From the NCBI RefSeq assembly GCF_035510375.1, contig NZ_DATKHG010000043.1: a stretch of DNA of 64,000 bases; one strand, 5' to 3'. Shown piece after piece: positions 40,564 through 48,922 of the stretch (position 1 is its first letter; each line of letters opens with the position of its first letter). The DNA comes from Paenibacillus_I sp035510375 (GTDB lineage Bacteria; Bacillota; Bacilli; Paenibacillales; Paenibacillaceae). Both the position numbers and the translations under genes were made by a program. The notes beneath the pieces are model-generated. The model saw nothing but the letters and a program-made list of their open reading frames with translations, did no database searches and was not told where the DNA came from.

Positions 40564-43500
40564 ATGACAACAATGAAGCCGACTCTCGACTGCCTTAGCG
40601 ACGTGAGCGTGTTCCGGGTAAACCGGCTGGATGCCCATTCGGATCACCGTTATTATGCGACGATGGAGGAAGCGGAGGCGGAAGCGCCGATGGCGATGCG
40701 GCATGAGCTGAACGGAAGCTGGAAGTTCAGCTATGCCGTAAACGCGGCCGGCCGGATCGAACCGTTCTACCAGACGGATTACGATTGCGCCGGCTGGGAC
40801 GACATCCAGGTGCCGGGCCATATCCAGCTGCAGGGCTGGGGAACGCCGCAATACGTCAACACGATGTATCCCTGGGACGGGCTCGACGGCGTGCGTCCTC
40901 CGGCCATTCCGCAGGAACACAATCCGGTGGGCAGCTATGTGAAGTCGTTCGAGCTGCCTGCGAACATGAAAGGCCGCCCCGTCTATATAACGTTCCAGGG
41001 AGTGGAGTCGGCCTTCTATGTGTGGCTGAACGGCGAATTCGTCGGTTACAGCGAGGACAGCTTCACGCCTGCCGAATTCGACTTGACGCCATTCGTTCGA
41101 GAGGGCTCGAACAAGCTGGCCGTCGAGGTGTACCAGCGCAGCACGGGGAGTTGGTTGGAGGATCAGGATTTCTGGCGCTTCTCCGGCATATTCCGCGATG
41201 TTTACCTCTACACGGTTCCGGAGCTGCATGTGCGGGATTTGCGCATCCGCGCCGGGCTCGACGGCACGTACGCGGAAGGCCGGCTTACGGCAGACCTGGA
41301 GCTCGGCGGGAGCCATGCTGTCGGAGCCGGCGCCAGGCTCGAGCTGAAGGACGCCGGCGGGCGGACGGTATTCGTGGAGAAAAGCGAGTTCCGGGGCGGC
41401 AGGCTGAGCTTTAGCGCGTCTGTGGAGGCGGTCAACACGTGGAGCGCGGAGCGCCCGTATCTGTACAAGGTCTGCCTGTCGGTCTTGAACGAGCGGGGAG
41501 AGCTTGTGGAGGCGATCGTGCAGAAGGCCGGCTTCCGCCGGTTCGAGATGAAGGACAAGCTGATGTGCCTGAACGGCAAACGGATCGTCTTCAAGGGCGT
41601 CAACCGTCACGAATTCAATTGCCGCCGCGGACGCGCCGTGACCAAGGAAGATATGCTTTGGGACATCGCAACATTGAAGCGGAATAACATCAATGCGGTG
41701 CGCACGTCGCATTATCCGAATCAGACGTTATGGTACGAGCTGTGCGACGAATACGGCATTTATGTCATCGACGAGATGAATCTCGAAACGCATGGCTCAT
41801 GGCAGAAAATGGGGGCGGCCGAACCGTCCTGGAACGTTCCCGGCGACAAGCCGGAATGGCAGGAGATCGTGATGGACCGCGCCCGGTCCATGCTGGAGCG
41901 GGACAAGAACCACCCCTCCATCCTGATCTGGTCCTGCGGCAACGAATCGTATGCCGGGCAGGTTATCCTGAACGTCTCGAATTATTTCCGCGAGGCGGAT
42001 CCGGAGCGGCTGGTGCATTATGAAGGTGTGTTTCACAACCGCAAATTCAACGATACGAGCGATATGGAGAGCCGCATGTACGCAAAGCCCGCCGATATCG
42101 AAGCGTATTTGCAGAGCGGTCCCGACAAGCCTTACATTAGCTGCGAATATATGCACGCCATGGGCAATTCGGTCGGCGGCCTGCACAAGTATACGGAGCT
42201 GGAACGCAAGTATCCGATGTATCAGGGCGGCTTCATCTGGGACTACATCGATCAGGCGCTGATTAAGAAAGACCGTTACGGACGGGAGTATCTGGCGTAC
42301 GGAGGCGATTTTGACGACCATCCGACCGATTACAGCTTCTGCGGCAACGGCATCGTATTCGCGGACCGCAAGATCACGCCCAAAATGCAGGAAGTGAAAT
42401 TCCTGTACCAGAACATCAAGCTCGAGCCGGCCCTGAACGCGATCAAGGTGGTGAACGAGAATCAGTTCGAGGGAACGGACGGCTTGCGGCTGGAATACCG
42501 CTTATACCGCGAAGGAATTGAAATTTATACAGGGCGCTCGGATGTGTCCGCGGGGCCTCAAAGCGAGACGCTCGTGCCGATCAAGCTGCCGGATGTGAGC
42601 CGTACGGCCGGGGAGTACAGCATTCATGCGTCGCTCGTGATGAAGGAAGCGGCCTTGTGGGCCGAAGTGGGCTATGAGATCGCTTTCGGCCAATCGGTTT
42701 TCCGCGTGGAAGAAGCTTCGCCGGCGGAGCAGCCGACGGGGGAAGTGAGGGTGACCGAGGGCGACGTCAACATCGGCGTGACGGGAGAAGGCTTCTCCGT
42801 CCTGTTCTCGAAGCAGGCCGGCTCGTTGGTGTCGCTGCGCTGCGGCGGCCGCGAGCTGATTGCGGCGCCGCCGGCGCCGCTGTTCTGGCGGGCGGCGACC
42901 GACAACGACAAAGGAACCGCGATGGGCTTCGAGGCGGGAGCCTGGCTGGCGGCCAGCCTGGCACGCCGGTGTGTCGGGGTAGGGCTGCAGGCGGAAGCGG
43001 GCCGTGCGACGGTTACGTTCGATTACCGGTTCAGTATCAGCAGTGAGGTACGGGTGAGTATCGCGTATACGGTGTTCGCGGACGGCGCCATCCGGGTGCG
43101 CACGCATTACAAGGGAGCGGCCGGCCTGCCGGATTTGCCGATCCTGGCCGTATCATTCAAGCTGTCCGCCGATTACGATCAGTCGGAATGGTATGCGATG
43201 GGCCCGGAAGAGAATTATATCGACCGCGCGCACGGAGCGCGCCTGGGTATTTTCCGCCGCAAGGTGAGCGAGCTGCCGTCGCGTTATCTGGTGCCGCAGG
43301 AATCGGGCAACCGCACCGGCGTGCGGAGCGTGAAAGTGACCGACGGCGAGGGGCTCGGTCTGGAAATCAAGGCGGCGCCGGATGCGCCCATCGAGTGCAA
43401 TCTGTCGCCCTACACGGCGTTCGATCTGGAGAATGCGGCGCATCCGTGGGAGCTTCCGAACGTGCATTACACGGTCGTCACCGTGGCCGGCCGGCAGATG

Positions 43501-43629
43501 GGCGTGGGCGGGGACGACAGCTGGGGCGCGCCTGTTCATAAGGAATACCGGATACCCGCCGACCGGGAGATGGCCTTTGAATTTTACCTGTCGGCGGTTG
43601 ACCGCCGGAACGGTCAGGTACGGCTTTGA
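40564..43629 (+). CDS. Beta-galactosidase, GH2 (LacZ type)
   Basis: Product of 1021 residues, the size of LacZ-type GH2 enzymes. It has a jelly-roll sugar-binding domain (about 45-215, with the WLEDQDFWRFSGIFRDVYLY segment), immunoglobulin-like domains, a TIM barrel (about 335-625) and a C-terminal beta-galactosidase small-chain domain (about 730-1020). The acid/base residue is Glu461 in CGNES and the nucleophile is Glu528 in SCEYMHAMGNS. There is no signal peptide, so it hydrolyses beta-galactosides in the cytoplasm, fitting a role on imported galacto-oligosaccharides. The ATG at 40564 has GGAG 11 bases upstream; ATG at 40573 is an alternative. The GH88 gene begins 27 bases after its stop, suggesting a joint transcript. 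Confidence 0.94.
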   Translation: MTTMKPTLDCLSDVSVFRVNRLDAHSDHRYYATMEEAEAEAPMAMRHELNGSWKFSYAVNAAGRIEPFYQTDYDCAGWDDIQVPGHIQLQGWGTPQYVNTMYPWDGLDGVRPPAIPQEHNPVGSYVKSFELPANMKGRPVYITFQGVESAFYVWLNGEFVGYSEDSFTPAEFDLTPFVREGSNKLAVEVYQRSTGSWLEDQDFWRFSGIFRDVYLYTVPELHVRDLRIRAGLDGTYAEGRLTADLELGGSHAVGAGARLELKDAGGRTVFVEKSEFRGGRLSFSASVEAVNTWSAERPYLYKVCLSVLNERGELVEAIVQKAGFRRFEMKDKLMCLNGKRIVFKGVNRHEFNCRRGRAVTKEDMLWDIATLKRNNINAVRTSHYPNQTLWYELCDEYGIYVIDEMNLETHGSWQKMGAAEPSWNVPGDKPEWQEIVMDRARSMLERDKNHPSILIWSCGNESYAGQVILNVSNYFREADPERLVHYEGVFHNRKFNDTSDMESRMYAKPADIEAYLQSGPDKPYISCEYMHAMGNSVGGLHKYTELERKYPMYQGGFIWDYIDQALIKKDRYGREYLAYGGDFDDHPTDYSFCGNGIVFADRKITPKMQEVKFLYQNIKLEPALNAIKVVNENQFEGTDGLRLEYRLYREGIEIYTGRSDVSAGPQSETLVPIKLPDVSRTAGEYSIHASLVMKEAALWAEVGYEIAFGQSVFRVEEASPAEQPTGEVRVTEGDVNIGVTGEGFSVLFSKQAGSLVSLRCGGRELIAAPPAPLFWRAATDNDKGTAMGFEAGAWLAASLARRCVGVGLQAEAGRATVTFDYRFSISSEVRVSIAYTVFADGAIRVRTHYKGAAGLPDLPILAVSFKLSADYDQSEWYAMGPEENYIDRAHGARLGIFRRKVSELPSRYLVPQESGNRTGVRSVKVTDGEGLGLEIKAAPDAPIECNLSPYTAFDLENAAHPWELPNVHYTVVTVAGRQMGVGGDDSWGAPVHKEYRIPADREMAFEFYLSAVDRRNGQVRL

Positions 43630-43656
43630 CTATCAATAGGGCAGGGAGTGTTACGG

Positions 43657-44784
43657 ATGAAAAGAGAGTCGAATTGGTCGGATGAAGCTTGGGGCAAGAT
43701 TGCCCGCAAAATTGCAAGAACAAGCAAAAGGATAGGTGACGGGTTTCCGCATGCGAGTGTGGAGGGGAGCTATCGATTGGAGCCGGCCTCGTGGTGGACG
43801 GCGGGCTTCTGGCCGGGGCTTCTGTGGCTGGTCTATCGGGATACGAAGGACGATTCGCTCCGGAATATCGCGGAGTCCTGCGAAGCGCAGCTCGATCAGG
43901 TCGTCATGGACTACGATCGGCTGGATCACGATATCGGCTTTATGTGGAGCCTGACCAGCGTCGCGCGCTATAAGCTGCTGGGAGCGGAGGACGCCAAACG
44001 CCGCGGGCTGCTTGCCGCGAATTTGCTCGCCGGCCGCTTCAATCTGAAGGGCCGTTATATCCGGGCCTGGAATCCGTGGAGCGCAGGAGAGGACAATTCG
44101 GGGTGGGCCATCATCGACTGTATGATGAATACGGCGGTTCTGCACTGGGCGACCGAGGTTACGGGCGATTCCCGCTACAGGCATGTCGCCGTGGAGCACT
44201 CGGATACGGTGCTGTCCCATTTTATCCGTGAAGACGGCTCCGTGAATCATATCGTTATTTTTGATCCCGCCACCGGCGAGAAGGCAGGGGTGAACGGCGG
44301 ACAGGGTTATGCGGCGGATTCCGCCTGGTCCCGGGGAACGGCTTGGGCCTTGTACGGCATGGCGCTGGCCTACCGTTATACTGGGGAGGAGCGTTATTTG
44401 CAGGCGGCCAAACGGGTTGCTCATTTCTTCATCGCCAACCTGCCGGAGGACAGCGTGCCGCACTGGGATTTCCGTCTGCCCGAAGAGGTGACGAAATACC
44501 GGGATTCCTCGGCGGGCGCCTGCGCGGCCTCCGGCTTGCTGCTGCTCGCGCGGCTGGTCGGGGCGCTTGAAGCGCCGTTATACCGCGGTGCCGCGGAACG
44601 AATCCTGCATTCCTTGTATATCAACTGCGGCACGTGGGATCGCGAGGACGAGGAAGGGCTTATTCTGCACGGCACGAGCCATTTTCCGGAGGGGAAAAAT
44701 ATCGACGTCCCGCTTATCTACGGGGATTATTTCTTCGTGGAGGGCATCGCGCAGCTGCTTGGGCATGAGGAGCTGTTCTGGTAG
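43657..44784 (+). CDS. GH88 unsaturated glucuronyl hydrolase
   Basis: Product of 375 residues. It is an (alpha/alpha)6-barrel enzyme of family GH88: ASWWTAGFWPGLLWLVY, HDIGFMW with Asp92, WAIIDCMMNTAVLHWA with Asp154, GYAADSAWSRGTAWALYGMA and DSSAGACAASGLLLLARLV. The two aspartates are 62 residues apart, close to Asp88 and Asp149 of the Bacillus GL1 enzyme. GH88 enzymes remove 4,5-unsaturated glucuronic acid left by polysaccharide lyases, using vinyl-ether hydration. There is no signal peptide, so it is cytoplasmic. ATG at 43657 has AGGGAG 8 bases upstream; GTG at 43648 overlaps that site. A matching lyase is a likely need, and a heparinase II/III-fold gene lies at 53790. A GH105 relative is less likely. 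Confidence 0.9.
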   Translation: MKRESNWSDEAWGKIARKIARTSKRIGDGFPHASVEGSYRLEPASWWTAGFWPGLLWLVYRDTKDDSLRNIAESCEAQLDQVVMDYDRLDHDIGFMWSLTSVARYKLLGAEDAKRRGLLAANLLAGRFNLKGRYIRAWNPWSAGEDNSGWAIIDCMMNTAVLHWATEVTGDSRYRHVAVEHSDTVLSHFIREDGSVNHIVIFDPATGEKAGVNGGQGYAADSAWSRGTAWALYGMALAYRYTGEERYLQAAKRVAHFFIANLPEDSVPHWDFRLPEEVTKYRDSSAGACAASGLLLLARLVGALEAPLYRGAAERILHSLYINCGTWDREDEEGLILHGTSHFPEGKNIDVPLIYGDYFFVEGIAQLLGHEELFW

Positions 44785-44810
44785 GCGGGGTTTGAGAGAA
44801 AAAACCGGAG

Positions 44811-44844
44811 GGTGACTTCTGAATTCATCAGAGGTCATCTTTTT
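44811..44844 (+). terminator. Terminator after the GH88 gene
   Basis: GGTGACTTCTGA (44811-44822) pairs with TCAGAGGTCATC (44828-44839) with two G-U pairs, then five T. A second weaker hairpin, GACGCGGCC with GGCTGCGTC (44886-44909), follows. Confidence 0.8.
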
Positions 44845-44989
44845 CGTGAAGGACAATTAGTCTAATACATTATTTTTATTGAACAGACGCGGCCTAAATG
44901 GGCTGCGTCATTTATTTGGATTGGTCACAAATCCTCCCATTGTCCATCAAGAATTGTTTAATAAGTTCACTTTTGTATGAAGGTTGCAG

Positions 44990-45018
44990 TTTTCATGCGT
45001 GAATCATGGATTTATAAT
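44990..45018 (+). promoter_or_regulatory. Probable promoter for the second GH43 gene
   Basis: A perfect TATAAT (45013-45018) is preceded at 17 bases by TTTTCA (44990-44995), a 4/6 match. Transcription would start near 45025. Confidence 0.5.
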
Positions 45019-45027
45019 GCTTGGTGA

Positions 45028-45061
45028 AAGGAGGTGAAGCATCGTTTGTAAGCGCTTCACC
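45028..45061 (+). promoter_or_regulatory. Leader hairpin with start-less Shine-Dalgarno and cre-like core
   Basis: A perfect AAAGGAGGTG (45028-45037) has no ATG, GTG or TTG start at usable distance. GGTGAAGC (45033-45040) pairs with GCTTCACC (45054-45061) around a 13-base loop. The loop and right arm contain TTGTAAGCGC (45046-45055), the same core as the operator-like site of the first GH43 gene. The site may act on DNA, on RNA, or both. Confidence 0.5.
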
Positions 45062-45105
45062 GGCGGGAAACCTGCTGATTGAACTTAATAGACGGAGGGA
45101 TAGAA

Positions 45106-46572
45106 ATGAGTAATTCGATAATGAGCAAAAAGTGGGGTTTTGCGGTTTGCGTTGCGGTGTCGCTGATTCTCTCAGTAATGATCGGCATGTTCTCGTTTAT
45201 CGGTAAAGGTGACGCTGCTTCTGTCAGTTTCACCAACGCGGTTCAATTCAAGGATACGGCCGGCAATGTCATCAACGCGCACGGCGGCGGTATGATCAAG
45301 GTTGGCAGCTATTATTATTGGGTTGGCGAGAATCGGGACGGTACGAATTATGTTTCCCTGTACCGTTCGACGGATCTGAAAAACTGGGAGTTCCGGGCGC
45401 ATATTCTGTCCAAATCGTCCGCAGAGGAATTGGCGACCGCCAATATCGAACGGCCCAAAATCATCTATAACGCAGCGACTTCGAAATACGTATTATGGGC
45501 GCATAAAGAGAACGGCGTCGATTATTCGGAAGCCCGCGTCGCCGTCGCTTCGTCTTCTAATATCGAGGGTCCGTACACCTATCAAGGAAGCTTTCGGCCG
45601 CTGGGCTACGATTCCCGCGATATGACCGTATACAACGATAACGGAACGGCTTATCTCATTTCCGCAACCAGAGTGAACGCCGATTTGAATATCTACAGGT
45701 TGACTCCGGATTTCCTGGGCGTTGAATCGCTTGTTCAGACGTTGTGGCCCGGGGCGTACCGCGAAGCTCCCGCCATCTTTAAACGTGGTTCGACTTATTT
45801 TATGATCACTTCCGGCGCAACGGGGTGGAATCCCAACCAAGCCAAATATGCAACGGCCTCCAGCATAGAAGGCACTTGGAGCGCGCTTGCCAATCTCGCC
45901 GACTCGACTACTTACGAATCCCAGTCCACCTATGTGATCCCTGTTGAAGGGTCGACCGCAACCTCCTATCTGTATATGGGAGACAGATGGGCGGGCGCAT
46001 GGAGTCGCCCGGTTAACGAATCCAAGTATGTTTGGCTTCCGCTTCAATTCCCCACAAGCACTACATTGTCCATGACCTGGTATCCGAAACTCGATATCGA
46101 CACGGCAACAGGAGCAGTGACGGGGGTGCCGTTCTCGGTTAACGCTAATGTCTATTACGACCTGGTCAACCGCAAAAGCGAGAAATTGCTGAATATCCGA
46201 GGCAGTTCGACTGCATTGGGAGCTGACGCCGAGCAACTGACGGATGGCGACCTGACCAGCCAACAATGGCGTCTCATCGATGCCGGAGGCGGTTATTACA
46301 AGATTCAAAACCGAAACAGCGGATATATTCTCGGTCCTACAAACGGCAGTTCCACTGACGGCACGATTATCGAACAGTGGTCGGACGGAGGATGGACCAG
46401 CCAGCAATGGCAGCTGGTCGACGCAGGCGGAGGATTTTACAAGCTGAAAAACAGGGCGACAGGCAAGCTGATCGACGTGTCCGGCGGCTCTCTGACCGAC
46501 GGGGCCAATGTCATTCAGTGGACGGACAATGGCGGAAAAAATCAGCAATGGCAAATTGTGGAGACCAATTGA
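45106..46572 (+). CDS. Secreted GH43 exo-beta-1,3-galactanase-like enzyme with CBM13 (ricin-type) module
   Basis: Product of 488 residues. A signal peptide (about 1-41, ending GKGDAA) leads to a GH43 domain (about 42-345) and a C-terminal beta-trefoil ricin-type lectin module (about 355-488) with three QQW repeats (SQQWRLID, SQQWQLVD, NQQWQIVE). The catalytic domain closely follows fungal Pc1,3Gal43A: INAHGGGMIK, ERPKIIYN (Glu115), GPYTYQGSFRPLGYDSRD, REAPAIF (Glu220), TSGATGWNPN and ESQSTYVIP (Gln273). GH43 plus CBM13 is the layout of the Clostridium thermocellum exo-beta-1,3-galactanase. It should release galactose and side-chain galacto-oligosaccharides from beta-1,3-galactan outside the cell. 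ATG at 45106 has GGAGGG 6 bases upstream. It is shorter than its paralogue at 30782 and carries different accessory modules. Confidence 0.9.
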   Translation: MSNSIMSKKWGFAVCVAVSLILSVMIGMFSFIGKGDAASVSFTNAVQFKDTAGNVINAHGGGMIKVGSYYYWVGENRDGTNYVSLYRSTDLKNWEFRAHILSKSSAEELATANIERPKIIYNAATSKYVLWAHKENGVDYSEARVAVASSSNIEGPYTYQGSFRPLGYDSRDMTVYNDNGTAYLISATRVNADLNIYRLTPDFLGVESLVQTLWPGAYREAPAIFKRGSTYFMITSGATGWNPNQAKYATASSIEGTWSALANLADSTTYESQSTYVIPVEGSTATSYLYMGDRWAGAWSRPVNESKYVWLPLQFPTSTTLSMTWYPKLDIDTATGAVTGVPFSVNANVYYDLVNRKSEKLLNIRGSSTALGADAEQLTDGDLTSQQWRLIDAGGGYYKIQNRNSGYILGPTNGSSTDGTIIEQWSDGGWTSQQWQLVDAGGGFYKLKNRATGKLIDVSGGSLTDGANVIQWTDNGGKNQQWQIVETN

Positions 46573-46696
46573 GGCCCGTTTCAAATTGAAAAAACGGATG
46601 CCCCGAGAAGATGATTGAATTCGACACGATAATTTGAGCGACGGATCTAAGTGTTTCGACATCATGACTTCCTAGTAAATAAAGGTCTTTGTTGCC

Positions 46697-46744
46697 GGCG
46701 GCCGCTTGCCAGATTTCGATCTGGCGGGCGGCCGCCTCCTTTTT
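46697..46744 (+). terminator. Strong terminator after the second GH43 gene
   Basis: GGCGGCCGC with GCGGCCGCC (46697-46705, 46728-46736) plus an inner CCAGAT/ATCTGG stem around TTCG, followed by five T. Confidence 0.88.
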
Positions 46745-46995
46745 CGCGCGTGGACACCGATTTGTTCACTTTTGTTGCAATTGTTCATCCCCGCAAGGCA
46801 GAGGAGTGCATAGATGCTGCGGATATTCGCTATCTGGCACTTGCCCGACCTCCTACAATATAGACAAACAAAGCTCCCTAGCTTCCGCTGCGATAGATAC
46901 TGAAAGATAAGTTCGGAATCTGCAAAAATCGTGTCATGTTTTTTGGCGGGCACCTGATTACACTTGAAACTATCATGACGGAGAGAGGTGCAGAG
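46745..46995 (+). other. Intergenic region before the second importer operon
   Basis: No gene was found. The stretch CGGAATCTGCAAAAATCGTGT (split here as CGGAATCTGC at 46914-46923 and AAAAATCGTGT at 46924-46934) resembles CCGAATCCGC AAATTGTGT at 48820-48838 upstream of the binding-protein gene. A clear promoter was not identified; GAGAGAGGTG just before 46996 is the ribosome binding site. Confidence 0.35.
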
Positions 46996-47946
46996 ATGGA
47001 TCAGCTGTCGCCAAGCCAGACGCTGAAGCAGCGAGAAAGCGTCCCCGCGAAAACCAAACGGAAAAGGACGCTGCAGAGAAAGGAAAACTGGCAGGGATAC
47101 CTGTTTGTTGCACCCATGCTGCTTGGATTGTCGATCTTCACCCTATTGCCGATATTGGCAACGATGTTCCTAAGCTTGACGGATTGGAACTTTATCGCCG
47201 GCGTTGAAAAAATTGAAGTTGTCGGCCTGGACAACTTTATCGCTTTATTCCAGGATCCGTTGTTTCTGAAATCGCTGAAGAACAATTTCATTTGGCTGGC
47301 GGTCATTCCGGTCACCATGGCGATTTCCCTGCTGCTTGCGATTGTTCTGAACAAGCATGTTTATTTCAAGGATTTTTTCAAGATCATTTATTTCATGCCG
47401 TACATTTCAAGTATCGTCGCGGTGGCGATCGTGTACCAAGTGCTGTTCCATCCCTCCCTCGGTCCGGTCAACCAGCTGCTGATCGGTCTTGGCATCGACA
47501 ATCCGCCCAAGTGGCTTGCAGATACCGATTATGCGCTGTTTTCGCTCATGACGATTCAGATCTGGGTCAGCATCGGCTTTTACCTGATCATTTATATCGC
47601 GGGCTTGCAGGGCATTCCGAAAGATTTGTACGAATCCGCGGATATCGACGGCGCGACAGGATGGGACAAATTCAGGTCGATTACGCTGCCGATGCTGTCT
47701 CCGACCACCTTTTTCCTGCTCGTCACCGGCATTATCGGCTCCTTCCGCGTGTTTGAGCTGATCGCGGTCACCACGGCGGGAGGCCCGGCCACCTCGACCT
47801 CGGTTATCGTTTATTATCTGTACGAAACGGCGTTTCTTAACCTGAAAACGGGATATGCGTCTTCCATGGCGATTGTCTTGCTTGTCATCACGTTGGCTAT
47901 CACCGTTCTGCAGTGGACCGCGCAGAAGAAATGGGTCAATTATTAA
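46996..47946 (+). CDS. Sugar ABC transporter permease (MalF/UgpA type)
   Basis: Product of 316 residues. A basic N-terminal tail (RESVPAKTKRKRTLQRKENW) is followed by six membrane spans. The EAA loop is DLYESADIDGATGWDKFRSI, and the conserved AGGPATSTSVIVYYLYETAF lies before the last spans. It belongs to the CUT1 class for di- and oligosaccharides and is a different subgroup from the LplB-type permease at 34461. ATG at 46996 is chosen because GAGAGG is 7 bases upstream; ATG at 46975 lies before that site. The partner permease gene starts 20 bases after its stop. No ATPase is encoded with it. Confidence 0.92.
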   Translation: MDQLSPSQTLKQRESVPAKTKRKRTLQRKENWQGYLFVAPMLLGLSIFTLLPILATMFLSLTDWNFIAGVEKIEVVGLDNFIALFQDPLFLKSLKNNFIWLAVIPVTMAISLLLAIVLNKHVYFKDFFKIIYFMPYISSIVAVAIVYQVLFHPSLGPVNQLLIGLGIDNPPKWLADTDYALFSLMTIQIWVSIGFYLIIYIAGLQGIPKDLYESADIDGATGWDKFRSITLPMLSPTTFFLLVTGIIGSFRVFELIAVTTAGGPATSTSVIVYYLYETAFLNLKTGYASSMAIVLLVITLAITVLQWTAQKKWVNY

Positions 47947-47966
47947 ATCGAAAAGGAGTAACGACG

Positions 47967-48800
47967 ATGATCAGATCCCTGGTTTCCGGTAAAGTGATAA
48001 CGACCGCCGCCATGCTTGTCTTCGGCTTAATCTTCCTGCTTCCGTTTATCTGGATGCTGTCGGCATCGTTCAAGCTGGAAGCGGATGTCTTCACCTACCC
48101 GGTTCAATGGATACCGCCTGTGTGGAACGCGGTCCAGAACTATACGGAAGTGTGGAACGGAAGCTACCCGTTCGCGCTCTATTACTGGAATACGGTGAAA
48201 GTCACGGTCATTACGACCTTGACGTCCACCCTGTTTTCCTCCATGGCCGCGTACGGTTTCTCGAAAGTGAATTTTCAGGGCAGAGAAGCGTTGTTTATTG
48301 TGGTGCTGGCCACCTACATGGTGCCGAATCAAGCGATTCTCGTGCCGCAGTTCGTGCTATACAGCTGGCTCGGCTTGTTCGACAGCCATTTGGGCCTGAT
48401 TCTGCTCGGCAGCTTCAGCGTGCTTGGCACGTTCATGCTGCGGCAGTTCTTCATGGGAATCCATAACGAATACATCGAATCGGCGAAAATAGACGGGGCC
48501 AGCCATACCCGCATTTTTGCAAGCATCGCGTTTCCGCTGATCAAGCCGGCGGTTGCGACCTATGCCATACTCCGCTTCATCTGGACCTGGAACGACTACC
48601 AGAACCCGTTGATTTTCATCCGTTCCGACCAGTTGTATACGCTCCAGCTTGCGATCCGCAAATTCGCGGATGCCTACAGCCAGACTTACTCGCTCATCAT
48701 GGCAGGGGCCGTATCGGCGATCATCCCGCTGCTCATTATTTTCATCCTCGGGCAAAAGCAGGTCATCGAAGGCATATCCGTCGGCGGCGTCAAGGGGTAA
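47967..48800 (+). CDS. Sugar ABC transporter permease (MalG/UgpE type)
   Basis: Product of 277 residues with six membrane spans. The EAA loop is NEYIESAKIDGASHTRIFAS, and the ending LGQKQVIEGISVGGVKG is typical of MalG-type permeases. It pairs with the permease encoded just upstream. ATG at 47967 has AAAAGGAG 8 bases before it; the open frame to 47913 overlaps the previous gene. A small CCCGC/GCGGG hairpin (48850-48862) and an operator-like site separate it from the binding-protein gene, which may raise or tune expression of the latter. Confidence 0.92.
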   Translation: MIRSLVSGKVITTAAMLVFGLIFLLPFIWMLSASFKLEADVFTYPVQWIPPVWNAVQNYTEVWNGSYPFALYYWNTVKVTVITTLTSTLFSSMAAYGFSKVNFQGREALFIVVLATYMVPNQAILVPQFVLYSWLGLFDSHLGLILLGSFSVLGTFMLRQFFMGIHNEYIESAKIDGASHTRIFASIAFPLIKPAVATYAILRFIWTWNDYQNPLIFIRSDQLYTLQLAIRKFADAYSQTYSLIMAGAVSAIIPLLIIFILGQKQVIEGISVGGVKG

Positions 48801-48876
48801 GCAAGGAGAAAAAATATTTCCGAATCCGCAAATTGTGTTGGATGATCGGCCCGCGAAGCGGGTGCTAAGATGGCAG

Positions 48877-48890
48877 TTGTAAGCGCATCA
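48877..48890 (+). promoter_or_regulatory. Operator-like TTGTAAGCGC site before the binding-protein gene
   Basis: TTGTAAGCGCATCA (48877-48890) repeats the core found upstream of both GH43 genes. It lies 33 bases before the ATG at 48923, between the permease and binding-protein genes. It fits a CcpA-type cre only partly. Confidence 0.5.
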
Positions 48891-48922
48891 ATTTTGATCA
48901 CTATAATGGGAGGTTTCATGAA

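Noticed and set aside
48902..48907. TATAAT just before the second binding-protein gene
   Set aside because: It directly abuts the ribosome binding site GGGAGG, so transcription from it would start after that site.
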